64,000 bases of DNA from Megalobrama amblycephala (taxonomy: Eukaryota; Chordata; Actinopteri; Cypriniformes; Xenocyprididae), in assembly GCF_018812025.1 (NCBI RefSeq), contig NC_063052.1, positions 27,138,354-27,202,353 on the forward strand, given 5' to 3'. The notes under the pieces are model-generated. The model was given only the letters and a program-made list of their open reading frames with translations, searched no databases and was not told where the DNA came from. The position numbers and the translations under genes were made by a program. Of the stretch, positions 12,358 through 23,872 are shown one piece after another; position 1 is the stretch's first letter, and the number at the start of each line of letters is the position of its first letter.

Positions 12358-13709
12358 CAGGGGCGCCCCCAAGGGGTGGCCAGGGGTGGCCACGGCCACC
12401 CCTGCATAAACTCTGGCCACCCCTGTGGCCACCCCAGTATGATTTTGCATTGGGTACTATTAATTTAAATGCATAATGTAAATTCACAAGTTCATGAAGT
12501 GAAAGAAAATAAAATGCCACCAAAAAAGATAGATTGACTGACGCCACCAGAGTAGCTGTATCACTGCCACCAAGAGTCTAAATAGTAATGTCTACAGACC
12601 TGAATTTCAAATGTTTTTTATACTGTGAAGAGGGTAGGTTAGGGGTGTGCGATATATTTAGTCTACGATTTTATCATAATTGTTGTTTTAACGATGCACA
12701 AACGATCTGACATCCCTGTATGTGATGTTGTCTTGTAGATTAGACTAGTGTCGGTGCGCATTTAGAGTGCACGCTTTCACTGTGTTAATAAATATCACAT
12801 GAAGAGTGCCGTTTTTCTCCAGATATCAGCATAACAAATGTTATATAAATTTTATTCATGTTTACATTTTAGACATCATTGCTTGTTTCTGCACAATTTC
12901 GCCAACGAATATAGTTCAGATCAAATCCAGAGCATTGTATTGCGTCCCTGAGCAACAAATGGCGCTGTTTCTTTACTGAATGAATCCGCTTTTTGAATGA
13001 ATAAGTTGAATCAATGAAAATTGGAAAAGATAGGCTACAAGTGAAGTGACGACGAGGAAGCTTCAATTGAACAACAGTGAACTGCGGTCAGATGAGATGT
13101 TGTCAGACTATGTCAGTAAAATTCAGAAAAATGAACAGGTCCAATCAGCTGTTATTCTGTGCTCACGGCGCGCACTCAAGAATTGCATGCGCAAATTCGC
13201 CGGCGCGCGCTGCATAATTACTTTATTATAGCTTAAATAAAGCCCAAAAGAATACGAGCAATGACCGTCATTGCTCTGTTGTAAGTTAAGTCATGAAATT
13301 ACCACACATGGGATTAAAGCTGCCTCAAAACTGTGAATGCATATATTTGTTAACATGGTTTTAAAGCTATTGTTATCCAATTTGTTGGCCTTAAAACGTC
13401 TTAAAAATGCACAAATGTACACCAGAGAAATCTAAATTTTCTCGGGGGAGCATGCCCCCGAACCCCCCTAGAAAACTATATTTTATGACCTCGGTAATTA
13501 TGAAACCATAATGCAATCTGAGGTAAATGTGTATTTCTACAAATGTGCACACTTTTGGACTAAAACGGTGTAGGTATGTGTATGCAACTATGTGTATGCA
13601 CACGACTGAATGTAAAGGTTTGTGTCCTCATTATTCTATTAATAACTACCAATTGATTTTGCATGTATGTATATGTATATACATATAGGCCGTTATATAT
13701 TTATATTTA

Positions 13710-13784
<75 letters not shown>

Positions 13785-13848
13785 CACCCCAAGAATTGCT
13801 GTGGCCTCGTCTGGCCACCCCTATTAAAATTTTCTGGGGGCGCCACTG
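12358..13848. mobile_element. Non-autonomous hAT element (1491 bp)
   Basis: The ends are caggggcgccccca and its near-complement tgggggcgccactg (one mismatch in 14). Flanked by a perfect 8-bp duplication, tatattca, at 12350-12357 and 13849-13856; 8-bp duplications define hAT transposons. Subterminal sequence on both sides carries ggccacccct motifs. No transposase. Internal features are a hairpin cgggggagcatgcccccg near 13442 and a (TA)n plus poly-T tract at about 13708-13781. Confidence 0.9.
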
Positions 13849-13856
13849 TATATTCA

Positions 13857-14436
13857 CCCATATTAGATTCAATGAAGAGCAATTTTGCGTACTGTAAGTT
13901 CTCAGATTTTTCTCCTGAGAAAATGACCCCAGTAATCTAGATGAGATGCTCATGAGAATTTCAGAAGAGATCTCATCTTTGATTTACTCCCTTTGTTTGC
14001 ACTGACAGTTTATATAAATTTTAATACTCTGTACACTATACTGTATCAATAGTTGTCTTATTTGTGTCTACTTTTACTACTTCTAGAGAATTTTAAGAGA
14101 AACATCTAAACAATGCTGATAAATAAATTTTGCTTTAAGAAAATGAAATTTATCTTAGGATATTTTACATTTGAAAAAGAAAAAGTTTTGTTTGTCATGA
14201 TTCTGTTATGTTTGGACTTTGTTTGCCATTTTCCCACCTGAGTTTGTCACTATGCTTACTGATTTGATTTCGTCATTCTGATTAGCTGTTCATTATGAAT
14301 TACTAGGGGTACCAGTACATGTTGGTTCGGTACGTACCTCGGTTTTGAAGTCACAGTTTGGTACTTGTTCGGTACAGCAGGGTGTTCTTTTTTTTTTTTT
14401 AAACAGTGGTTTACTGAACAAACAGTGTCTTTGTCT
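13857..14436. other. No gene; fragment of a hAT-like repeat at the right
   Basis: Mostly unassigned AT-rich sequence. From about 14285 it has ggtaccagtacatg and ttcggtacgtacctcgg phrases that resemble the ggtaccga-rich stretch near 57885-57920, suggesting a dispersed DNA-element fragment. Confidence 0.4.
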
Positions 14437-14440
14437 TTAA

Positions 14441-15690
14441 CCCTCTGGGGTCTGAGGATTTTTTGGGGCCCTGGAGAAGTTTTGACATGCCCTGACATTT
14501 GTGCTTTTTTCAGTTGTTCATAAACATATTAATGACAAAAGTTTTATTACACTGTATTCAGAACAAACTAGGCTACAACAATATGTGAGGAACATGTATG
14601 TACATGTTTGTGTTTTTGAAGGAATAACGCTTATGCGTGGTTATTGAAAAACAAAAAACTTAAGTCACTGAAAAAAGGCCAACAAATATATTAAATCTGT
14701 GTTCACAAGACTTCTGGGTATTAGAGGTTGTAGACTAGAGTTTTTGCTTCAAAATTATGTAAACATTATCCTGCCTACTCGTTCATATAAAACAATAGAG
14801 AGATTTAAATTTTCGAAGACACTTTTTGTCAAGAAACACAGTATGCGTGAAGGCGTGAATCATCAGGCGTGAATAATGCTGTAATTCACACCTGAGAAGA
14901 AAAAAGATCCGCATAAGGACCTGTAATGACTTGCATGTTAATGAGCCCTTTCAGTCAGGTAGGCTGTGAAAAAAAAAAAAAAAAAAAACCCTCTGTGATC
15001 ATGCTGATAACAGGATTAATGTCCACTCTGGACAAAAAACAAAACAAAAAAAAAACATGATTTTTGTGATCTCATGCATGCACGTATTATTGCACATGAT
15101 GTGAAGAAAATTTTGTATAGGCCTATGTTAAATTACAGTACCAGTCAAAAGATTGGATGCATTACTAATGTTTTTAAAAGAAGTCTCAAGACTCTAATCA
15201 AATAATTATTTTCTATTTTAATATACTTTAAAATATAATGTATTTCTCTGATGCAAAGCGTCTGAACATTCCTACCTCTAAGGCATTTCATATAGGCTAA
15301 TATATTTGTTATATTATATACCCTAAATGTTAATGTGCAGTTGACAAACTATACATCATTAAAAAGATCTAAGACTCAAGCTTCATATTTTGACTCTTAA
15401 AATCTTATATTGACCATAATTTCTTAATATGCTTAAAAGCATGCACATTTGGAGAAATATTGATTAATTCTCATATGTTTATATCAATTTTCTATACAGA
15501 GGAGTAATATTTATTCAATATTTATTGTCATCACTGTGTAGGCTAGATACTGTGTTTTCAATTCATACTTGCAGCCGGAGGGCGCTCTGTGCACATTTAG
15601 TCCACAAATATCTCAGTAAAAAAAGAGGCATATCATGTAACATTCCAGTAACTAATAGGCTTCCAGAGATCGCTTTAACATACATACTTT
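14441..15690 (+). mobile_element. TTAA-type element (family T), copy 1, right end missing
   Basis: Follows TTAA at 14437-14440 and starts ccctctggggtctgagg. It is colinear with the complete copy at 39150-40914 until about 15690 (shared agccggagggcgctctg near 15574), after which the sequence diverges. Non-coding. Confidence 0.75.
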
Positions 15691-15748
15691 TGGTAACACT
15701 TTATTTTACGGTGTCCATAATACAGAGTAATTACCTCATTAAGCACTT

Positions 15749-17202
15749 TGTAGTAGACAGTCTTTTTAATTATTTATTCTCACAAAACACTGCTACATCA
15801 GAAGAGCATAATTCTTGCCACAAATCATTGCTGCTCACATAGGATCAACAATAGCTTCTCATAGGTAAAACAATAGCTTCTCTTCCTCTTCTTTCCGTAT
15901 GAATTGCTATGAGCTGCATAGATGGGCGTAAGTCAGATATGAATGAATCAATGGCTTACAACCCAACAAGTTCTGTAGTAGGCCTATGTGTTGTACTTTA
16001 GTTTGTACCTTGCCATCTTAGTTTGAATTAACTGGGTGATGCGAAATTAATAATAATTCTGTCTGTGTTTGCACTATTCGTATTTGTTATAGGATTCTCC
16101 CTTTCGTCCTGGGCGATTATTATTGCAGCTCGGCTCTTCCTCCGCTGCGCGCCGTACAAACAATATCGGATTACAACTAATTAAAGGAACTTTTGCTGCT
16201 GCCGTTTGCTTTCTGTGATTTGTTCTAATCTACGGTGACTAGTTTACTGTGATGTGGACGGGCGTACATTTATTGGGGCTGGCCTAAGGACGACGTGGCC
16301 GCTCCTTTTGAATCCTGTTTTCCTCAACTTTTTAACAAAGTGTTTATTCTTTTTTTTTCAGATTTGTATATTGTGAATTGTACTGTGCTGTGGTGACTGT
16401 TGCCCATCGTGTTACGGTGGAATTGTGACGTTAATTTGCATTTCATTCATTTGTTTATGAGATTTATTGATTTTGTTTTTGATTTCTTTCAGGAGCTGGG
16501 GTACCACGGGTGAAAGATCTTTGGTGGTGGTGCTGCTTCAACGTTTGCCGTGTGCCACTTTTGAAGTGTACGAGTGTGTGATCTGAGTTCACGGTGGGGT
16601 GCGTGTGGAAGTGTGCTTTTGAATAACTAGTGCTGGTGATCACTCCGGTGGGTAACCCCAGCCCTGTAATTAATTATATTATATTTTGTTTTGTTTATTT
16701 TGAGAAGTTGTGTAATTGGTTTTGTTTAACATCTCTTCTTGTTGTTTCATTCTGTTATTTGTATTGTCTGTCACTGGATCTTTTTACCAGTGAGGACATT
16801 TTTCTTTTTATTAAGGTTGTTTTTGTAAATTGGCATAATTTGAGTTTGATTATTTTTGTGTACAGTTTTTTTTTTTTTTTTTGTAATTTCTTTTGTGCAA
16901 ATTTGTGTTGCATTGTCACTGGAGAGAAAGCCGCCATGAATGGCACCATATCATTGTGGCTATTTTAAGTGATTTTTCTATCTTGAATTCAAGTTGTGAA
17001 TAAATTTTGAATTTTTTATATGATGCCCACGTTTCCTGCATACATTTCTTTTTAAGAGAATCGAACCTGTGTGACCTAATAACAAACTTTGGGGTTTATT
17101 TCTATTTCCTGGGTGAACCCCTCCCAGGTGGCGTAGTCGACTTTTCTACAAGTAGTCAAACTTGAGCTTGTGTGTGCGTTAACCTGTACCGCTCCCCCGC
17201 CA
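15749..17202 (+). mobile_element. Candidate solo LTR (1454 bp)
   Basis: Starts tgtagtagacag and ends cccccgcca, with the 5-bp repeat cactt on both sides (15744-15748 and 17203-17207). Inside are a gene-like GC-richer stretch (about 16080-16640), two polypyrimidine-cag acceptor-like sites (about 16352-16361 and 16488-16493) and an aataaa near 17001. These fit a long LTR or a promoter/5' exon region. Because TG and CA dinucleotides are common, a chance 5-bp match is possible. No protein-coding ORF is recognised; an ORF of 112 codons at 16630-16968 is low-complexity. Confidence 0.35.
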
Positions 17203-17775
17203 CACTTATCCATCTGTAACGTAGTTTGAATTGACTCACAAGTTCACAGTTTAAATACATGCACTAGCTTCCTAATTACATTTAAATTACCGAATATTAC
17301 ACGGATAAGCTACGTAAAATAAAGTATATCAAGAGTGTACTTAAGTGTACTTCATGTGTATCTATACCTTATCCATCTGTAACATTGTTTGAATCGCCTC
17401 ACTAGTTCATTTTAAATACATATACTAGCTTTCTAATTACATTTAAATCACAGAATATTACACAGGGATAAGCTACATAAAATAAAGTGTATCAAAATTG
17501 TACTTAAGTGTACTTCATGTGTATCTACATACCTTATTCATCTGTAACGTAGTTTGAATTGACTCATTAGTTCACAGCTTAAATACATGCACTCGCTTCC
17601 TAATTACATTTAAATTACAAAATATTACACAGGGAAAAGCTACATAAAATAAAGTGCATCAATAATGTACTTAAGTGTACTTCAAGTGTATCTACATACC
17701 TTATCCATCTGTAACGTAGTTTGAATCGACTCGCAGCTTAAATACATGCACTAGCTTCCTAATTACATTTAAATT
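17203..17775. repeat. ~165-bp tandem repeat, about 3.5 copies
   Basis: Units start with ttatccatctgtaac or a variant at about 17206, 17369, 17533 and 17700. Each contains cttcctaattacatttaaa, aaataaagt and tgtacttaagtgtactt. Copies differ by scattered substitutions. No coding potential. Confidence 0.85.
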
Positions 17776-18084
17776 TAAGAATAAAGTGCTTTAACTCAAT
17801 AATCTAGAAGTTGAATTGATGTGATGAATTGCCTTTTCTGTCCACCTGCCAGTAAACACAAAGGGTGACTAATAAATTGAAGTGTCAAAATGTAAATATA
17901 TTTATTATTACCCTCAAAAACTCAAAAATGATAGACCTTTACATCAAATACAACATATAACCATCTGCCAAAATTTACTGTTTCTCAAACTAATGAGAAT
18001 TAATACATATTTTATTAATTAAATCTATAGTATATTATACTCTCTAAAGTGTATTCTTGAAAGTCCACTGAGGTCACAGTCCAT

Positions 18085-18996
18085 TCACACTCTGTACTTT
18101 TGACTTATGTCCTGAATTAGCCTTCCAAAGATGCCTTTCTTGTTTTTCTTTCCTAGCCAATATGTCCATTCAATAAACTTTAAGTGACTCTTCAGCATTT
18201 TCTCAGTACGGTTCCCCTTAATCTCCACACTTGTCCTTTAATTGTTTGCCAGTATCTCTCAATGTGTTGAGTGTGGCTGCCAGTCTGTGGATCCACAAAG
18301 TAGTTTTTGTGGTATACCGGATGGCGATAGCCTTGTGTAATGAGGGACTGTACATATGCCTGCCAGGAATCACTGTAAATTGTTGAACCTCTGCGCACAT
18401 GCCGCTTAATTTTTGGAAGCAGAGTTCTGCGTGCTTGTGAAGGGACCATCTTAAGAATAGGCCTTCGGCTACAGTGGTGTACTTCCAACAGACCAAACAC
18501 CCATCCGTGTCTTGCCCAGGTACCACCATACCGTCCACGGTTATACTGTAAGAAATACACAATTTCAGTTATGTATACACAAATACATAACAGATCTTAT
18601 AAGTGTGTCCACAGAATCTTGTTTAACCAAATGCAGTTCCACTAATGCTAAATTACTGAACTAGATTGAAAAAAAAAAAAAAAAAAAAAAAACGAGTACC
18701 TTTCTTTTATGACTGAATTTGGACTCATCAATTACAACAAAACGAAGTCTTAAGTGCCCTCCAATTTTGAATTGATGCTTTCTTTTCATTCTTCTAAATG
18801 CAGTTGTGCACACCTTTTAATTAAAAATCACCATTAGTAACCACAAAAAGCAAACTATTACATCAGCTTTTATTGTTTCAAGCATATGGATTCTACCTTT
18901 CTGAGCTTTTTGGTCATTTTTGAGAGTGTTGTTGAACTGGATGCCACTCCATCTTCCATCATGTCAATCTGACGTAATCTCAATCCTTGTGCAAGC
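18085..18996 (-). pseudogene. Merlin-family (IS1016/IS1595-like) transposase, spliced, frameshifted
   Basis: Three exons read on the minus strand: 18996-18897 (after acceptor ttttatag, donor gtagaa), 18813-18700 (donor gtactc) and 18545 onward (acceptor ttcttacag). The middle exon ends IDESKFSHKRK and the next starts YNRGRYGGT, the first acidic catalytic motif and following block of Merlin/ISXO2 DDE transposases. Further motifs are STIYSDSWQAY (second Asp) and HTQHIERYW (final Glu/His block). The frame is lost near 18225 by what looks like a 1-nt deletion; the last ~45 codons continue in another frame to about 18085. The N-terminal part before 18996 was not found. I saw no convincing terminal inverted repeats. 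It acts, when intact, as a cut-and-paste transposase; this copy is dead. Confidence 0.8.
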
Positions 18997-18999
18997 CTA

Positions 19000-20070
19000 T
19001 AAAACAACCAAATTAGTATTTACAAAATTTAAAGCCTCAGAAATAAATGCTTTTATGACACTTTCCCAATGAAAACTATTTCCAGAGGATCTCCCCCCCC
19101 CCCCCCCCCCAACCTTATTAAAAGGAAATGGTAATTTTAAATATGAAACTTTTAAATTATAAAACATAATATTATTCTTTATATGTTCTGCAGTTTCATC
19201 AAATTTAGAAGAACTTTTAAACCTGCACAATTAAATACCACATGTACTTACAGGGAAAAAAACAAAACAAAAAAACAATAAGGAATTAAATTGTGTATCT
19301 CAGATTCTTTTACTTAAACAGGTTGGGGCATGCATTCAACTGCAAAACAGGCTCATTTATGGTTCATTCTATAGTTACATATATATTAAACTTGATTTAT
19401 ATACTAAAATATCAATACATACTAATTAGAGGTTGATCATATTGTATTTTCCTAGTATAAAATTGAGTTTAAAGAAACACAATAAAAGGATTATTGTGTT
19501 GACACTATAGTTAATCTATTTATTGAATGTGTTAAATAATGTTATTTGTCTTTACTACTAAGTATGCACTTTTACAACCAACATTTATAAGGCACATATA
19601 AAACAGTATAATAATGCATCAAAGGTTCATTATAATAAGCAAGCATTTACTAAATGTTCTGAAACCGCGAGCCAGTGGAATATGCAAGATCGCCACATTT
19701 TGACTTTGAAATCACATTAGGCCGTATCGAGATTCCCCCTCTGTTTTTTCATCCGCAAAAAAAAGAATAACACTCGAAATTATAATTAAGACTTCTGCTA
19801 TAATATTTTAAGTTACTGACTTATTATTATAGCAGAAAGAAATATTTTAAAAAATATTTTAAGTTTACTTTAATTTCTCAGAAAGCATGTTTTGTGTTTA
19901 ATGATTTTTTTTTTAACTTATAAATTACGTTACCTGTAAATAAACATTAACCATTACGAATGCGACGCCAGTTCCGTTTTTTCCTTAAGTAGAATAGGGA
20001 AGGCGAAGGACATACAGTGTAAGCTTTTTGAAGAATACAGAAAGCGGAAGCACGTGCAAGGCGATAATTT
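19000..20070. other. No gene seen
   Basis: AT-rich, with a 19-nt C run near 19091-19110 and A runs. Possibly the upstream part of the Merlin element, but I recognise no exon. Confidence 0.5.
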
Positions 20071-20079
20071 GTGTTTATA

Positions 20080-20440
20080 AAGCATATACATTTGTATTTT
20101 TTTTTAGAAAATGAGCGATGGTTTCTCTGGATAATACCCTTATTCCTCGTCTGGTATTGTTTAAAGCCCTTTGAAGCTTCACTGAAACTGTAATTTTGAC
20201 CTTCAACCGTTTGGAGGCCATTGAAGTCCACTATAAGGAGAATAATCCTGGAATATTTTCATCAGAAACCTTAATTACTTTTCGACTGACGATAGAAAGA
20301 CATGAACATCTTGGATGACACGGGGGTGAGTAAATTATCAGGAAATTTTTATTTGAAAGTGGACTATCATTTAATACATGGTTGTTTAAGAAATGAAAAG
20401 TGATACACTCCATCTTTAAGGGTTAAAAGAACCGTTGCCA
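20080..20440 (-). repeat. Fragment of a common cyprinid interspersed repeat
   Basis: Contains ttgaagtccactataagg, cagaaaccttaattacttttcg and ggatgacacgggggtgag. These recur in reverse orientation at 58840-59000. I recognise the text as an abundant cyprinid repeat, but cannot name its class with certainty. Confidence 0.6.
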
Positions 20441-20672
20441 AACATATAATATGCTAGAAACATAATAATCACTGTAATAATGATCCATACAGATTCTTAA
20501 CCCTCAGGTGCTCCACATTCAGGAATCACACTGGTGTTCTTCGCGGTCAAAAGTGACCGGAGCCCTAAAATTTAATTTTTTATCCCTCAGCAAAACCAAT
20601 GTAATTTATTTTTGTTCAATAATATTTTTACTTTTTTATTTTGTATTTTGAGAGAATTTCATGATATTAATC

Positions 20673-23600
20673 AGAATCAGAATCAGAATCAGAAAGAGCT
20701 TTATTGCCAGGTATGTTGTTTACACATACTAGGAATTTGTTTTAGTGACAGAAGCTCCACAGTGCAACAGAGTAACAGCGACAAGACAAGACACATAATA
20801 AAAAGAATAAAATAATAATATACAAATTTACAAGATAGACAAAGTGCAAAAAAAGCAAAAGACAATATATATTATAGACAATTGTATGTACAATTATGTG
20901 TGCAAATTGAGATATAAATAAGTGTTTTAAGTAAATAATATGTAATAGTGTTGTGTGTTCCGTGTTTGTCAAGTGTTCATGAGATGGATTGCTTGAGGGA
21001 AGAAACTGTTCCTGTGTCTGGTCGTTCTGGTGCTCAGGGCTCTGTAGCGTCGACCGGATGGCAACAGTTCAAAGAGGGAGTGTGCTGGATGTGAGGGGTC
21101 CAGAGTGATCTTCTTTGCCCTTTTTCTCACTCTGGATAAGTACAGTTCTTGGAGAGTGGGGAGGGTTGTGCCAATGATTCGCTCAGCAGACCGGACTACC
21201 CTCTGTAGTCTTCTGAGGTCAGATTTGGTAGCTGAGCTGAACCAGACGGTAATTGAAGTGCAGAGGATGGATTCAATGATGGCAGAGTAGAACTGTTTCA
21301 GCAGCTCCTGTGGTAGGTTGAACTTCCTCAGCTGGCGAAGGAAGTACAACCTCTGCTGGGCCTTTTTCACAATGGACTCGATGTGGTTGTCCCACTTCAG
21401 GTCCTGTGAGATGGTGGTGCCCAGGAACCTAAATGACTCCACTGCAGTCACAGTGCTGTTCATGATGGTGAGTGGGGGGAGAGCAGGTGGGTTTTTCCTG
21501 AAGTCCACGATCATCTCCACTGTCTTGAGCGTGTTGAGCTCCAGGTTGTTAAGACTGCACCAGACAGCCAGCTGTTCAACCTCCAGTCTGTAAGCAGACT
21601 CGTCACCGTCCTGGATGAGGCCGATCAGTGTGGTGTCATCCGCAAACTTCAGGAGCTTGACAGAGGGGTCTTTAGAGGTGCAGTCGTTGGTGTAGAGGGA
21701 GAAGAGCAGTGGGGAGAGCACACAGCCCTGAGGGGCGCCGGTGCTGATGGTGAGGGTGCTGGATGAGAATTTCCCCAGCCTCACTAGCTGCTGCCTGTCT
21801 GTCAGGAAGCTGGTGATCCACTGACAGACAGAGGTGGGCACGGAGAGCTGAGTTAGTTTAGGCTGGAGGAGTGATGGGACAATGGTGTTAAAAGCAGAGC
21901 TGAAGTCCACAAACAGGATCCTCACATAAGACCCTGGTCTGTCCAGATGCTGGAGAACATAATGCAGTCCCATATTGACTGCATCATCCACAGACCTGTT
22001 TGCTCGGTAAGCAAACTGCAGGGGGTCCAGTAAGGGTCCAGTGATGTCCTTCAGAAAAGCCAGAACCAGTCTTTCAAATGACTTCATGGCCACAGACGTT
22101 AGAGCCACAGGTCTGTAGTCATTTAGTCCAGTAATTTTGGGTTTCTTTGGGACAGGGATGATGGTGGAGCGTTTGAAGCATGAGGGGACTTCGCACAGCT
22201 CCAGTGATCTGTTGAAGATCTGTGTGAAGATGGGGGCCAGCTGGTCAGCGCAGGTTTTCAGACAGGCTGGTGAAACGCTGTCTGGGCCTGGTGCCTTTCT
22301 TCTCTTGTTCTTTCTGAAGACCTGGCGCACGTCATCTTCACTGAACTGAATTGCAGGTGTGGGGGAGAGTGGGGTTGATGGAGGTGTGAATGGTGATTTT
22401 TCAAACCTGCAATAAAACCCATTCAGATCGTCTGCCAGTCGTTGATTCTCCACAGAGCTGGGGGATGGTGTCTTGTAGTTGGTAATGTCTTTCAGACCTT
22501 TCCACACTGAAGCTGTGTCACTAGAAGAGAACTGATTCCGAAGTTTATCAGAATAATTCCTCTTTGCCACTCTGATCTCCTTTTCCAGTGTGTATTTGGC
22601 CTGTTTGTACAAGACTCTGTCCCCTTTTCTGCGAGCATCTTCTTTGGCCTGACGGAGCTGGCTGAGTTTTGCAGTGAACCAGGGTTTGTCATTGTTGTAA
22701 GATAAATGAGTCTTTGTAGGAATGCACAGATCCTCACAGAAACTGATATATGATGTAACAGTCTCTGTGAGCTCGTCCAGATCGGTGGCAGCAACTTCAA
22801 AAACACTCCAATCAGTCCATTCGAAACAGGCTTGTAAAGCCCGCTCTGTTTCGGTGGTCCATCTCTTTACAGTCTTTGCTACAGGTTTAGCTGATTTCAG
22901 TTTCTGCCTGTAGGTTGGTATGAGATGAACTAAACAGTGATCAGAGAGCCCCAAAGCTGCCCGTGGGACAGAGTGATATGCATCCTTTATTGCTGTGTAA
23001 CAATGGTCGAGTATATTACTGTCTCTGGTGGGACAAGTAACATGCTGTCTGTATTTGGGCAGTTCACGTGAGAGAATCGCTTTATTAAAGTCCCCGAGAA
23101 TGATAAGAACAGAGTCCGGGTGTTGTTGCTCGCTCTCTGTGATCATATCAGCGAGTAACTGTAAAGCCGAGCTCACGTGCGCTTGCGGAGGAATGTAGAC
23201 ACTCACCAGAATGAACGAGCAAAACTCCCGCGGCGAATAGAACGGTTTGCAGTTAATGAAGAGTGTTTCAAGATCTGGACAGCACATCTTCTTTAACACC
23301 GTTACATCTGAACACCACCTTTCGTTGATGTAAAAGCACGTCCCGCCGCCGCGCGATTTCCCCGTTGATTCAGCGTCGCGATCTGATCTAAACAGCTGAA
23401 AGCCCGGCAGACATAACACGCTGTCCGGAATGGCGTCGTTCAGCCAGGTTTCCGTGAAGCACAGAGCAGCCGAGTTCGAGAAATCCTTATTTGTCCGGGA
23501 GAGCAGAAGGAGTTCGTCCGTTTTGTTGGGCAGAGAGCGGAGATTCGCCAGATGGATGCTAGGCAGCGGCGTTCTTAATCCGCGCTGTCTGAGCTTCACG

Positions 23601-23872
23601 AGGGCGCCGGCGCGCTTTCCCCGTCTGCGCGTCCTGAACCGTCTAAACAGCGCTGCCGCTCCGCCGACTACAACATTCAACAAAACGTCTGAATAATCGA
23701 AATCCGGTAAAAGATTTTGTGGTGTGAACTGCCGAATGTTCAGCAGTTCATCCCTGGTAAAACTGATGGTGTTTGAAAAACAGAAAACAGGAAAAACTAA
23801 CAAAAACAGAACAAACACTGAAGAGCTAAGCACTGTGGCTGCCATGCGCGGCGCCATCTTGATCGCCAAAAT
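20673..23872 (-). mobile_element. Rex1/CR1-group LINE, near full length
   Basis: The minus-strand element begins just before the start codon at 23869. Its 3' end at the left (20673-20700) is an aataaagctctttctg signal followed by a gattct-type hexamer repeat tail. The 5' untranslated part seems only a few bases long. Flanks gatattaat and gatataat may be a loose target duplication. Confidence 0.8.
20969..23869 (-). CDS. LINE endonuclease-reverse transcriptase, intact 966-codon ORF
   Basis: One unbroken reading frame with both enzymatic domains. Apurinic-type endonuclease, about residues 104-320: ETWL with catalytic Glu140, GDFN at 259-262, LSDHC with SDH at 309-311. Reverse transcriptase, about residues 500-800: KAPGPD at 525-530, FVDFSSAF at 653-660, GAPQGCVLSP at 711-720 and the catalytic FADD at 742-745. 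The C-terminus has the usual FLRQLRKF / SITVWF region. It nicks target DNA and copies its own RNA there. Family placement (Rex1/CR1 group) is from memory of the GAPQGCVLSPLL and FADDTT style; L2-like is an alternative. Odd point: residues 11-33 are strongly hydrophobic (SSSVFVLFLLVFPVF), like a signal or membrane segment. The unbroken frame suggests recent activity. Confidence 0.9.
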   Translation of the reverse strand: MAIKMAPRMAATVLSSSVFVLFLLVFPVFCFSNTISFTRDELLNIRQFTPQNLLPDFDYSDVLLNVVVGGAAALFRRFRTRRRGKRAGALVKLRQRGLRTPLPSIHLANLRSLPNKTDELLLLSRTNKDFSNSAALCFTETWLNDAIPDSVLCLPGFQLFRSDRDAESTGKSRGGGTCFYINERWCSDVTVLKKMCCPDLETLFINCKPFYSPREFCSFILVSVYIPPQAHVSSALQLLADMITESEQQHPDSVLIILGDFNKAILSRELPKYRQHVTCPTRDSNILDHCYTAIKDAYHSVPRAALGLSDHCLVHLIPTYRQKLKSAKPVAKTVKRWTTETERALQACFEWTDWSVFEVAATDLDELTETVTSYISFCEDLCIPTKTHLSYNNDKPWFTAKLSQLRQAKEDARRKGDRVLYKQAKYTLEKEIRVAKRNYSDKLRNQFSSSDTASVWKGLKDITNYKTPSPSSVENQRLADDLNGFYCRFEKSPFTPPSTPLSPTPAIQFSEDDVRQVFRKNKRRKAPGPDSVSPACLKTCADQLAPIFTQIFNRSLELCEVPSCFKRSTIIPVPKKPKITGLNDYRPVALTSVAMKSFERLVLAFLKDITGPLLDPLQFAYRANRSVDDAVNMGLHYVLQHLDRPGSYVRILFVDFSSAFNTIVPSLLQPKLTQLSVPTSVCQWITSFLTDRQQLVRLGKFSSSTLTISTGAPQGCVLSPLLFSLYTNDCTSKDPSVKLLKFADDTTLIGLIQDGDESAYRLEVEQLAVWCSLNNLELNTLKTVEMIVDFRKNPPALPPLTIMNSTVTAVESFRFLGTTISQDLKWDNHIESIVKKAQQRLYFLRQLRKFNLPQELLKQFYSAIIESILCTSITVWFSSATKSDLRRLQRVVRSAERIIGTTLPTLQELYLSRVRKRAKKITLDPSHPAHSLFELLPSGRRYRALSTRTTRHRNSFFPQAIHLMNT

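Noticed and set aside
13646..13953. Three overlapping ORFs on both strands
   Set aside because: All cross the TA and poly-T tract inside the hAT element.
16630..16968. 112-codon ORF rich in Phe, Leu and Cys
   Set aside because: T-rich low-complexity sequence within the candidate LTR; no start context or homology known to me.
17203..17775. CRISPR-like array
   Set aside because: Whole units repeat without unique spacers of constant length, and the genome is eukaryotic.
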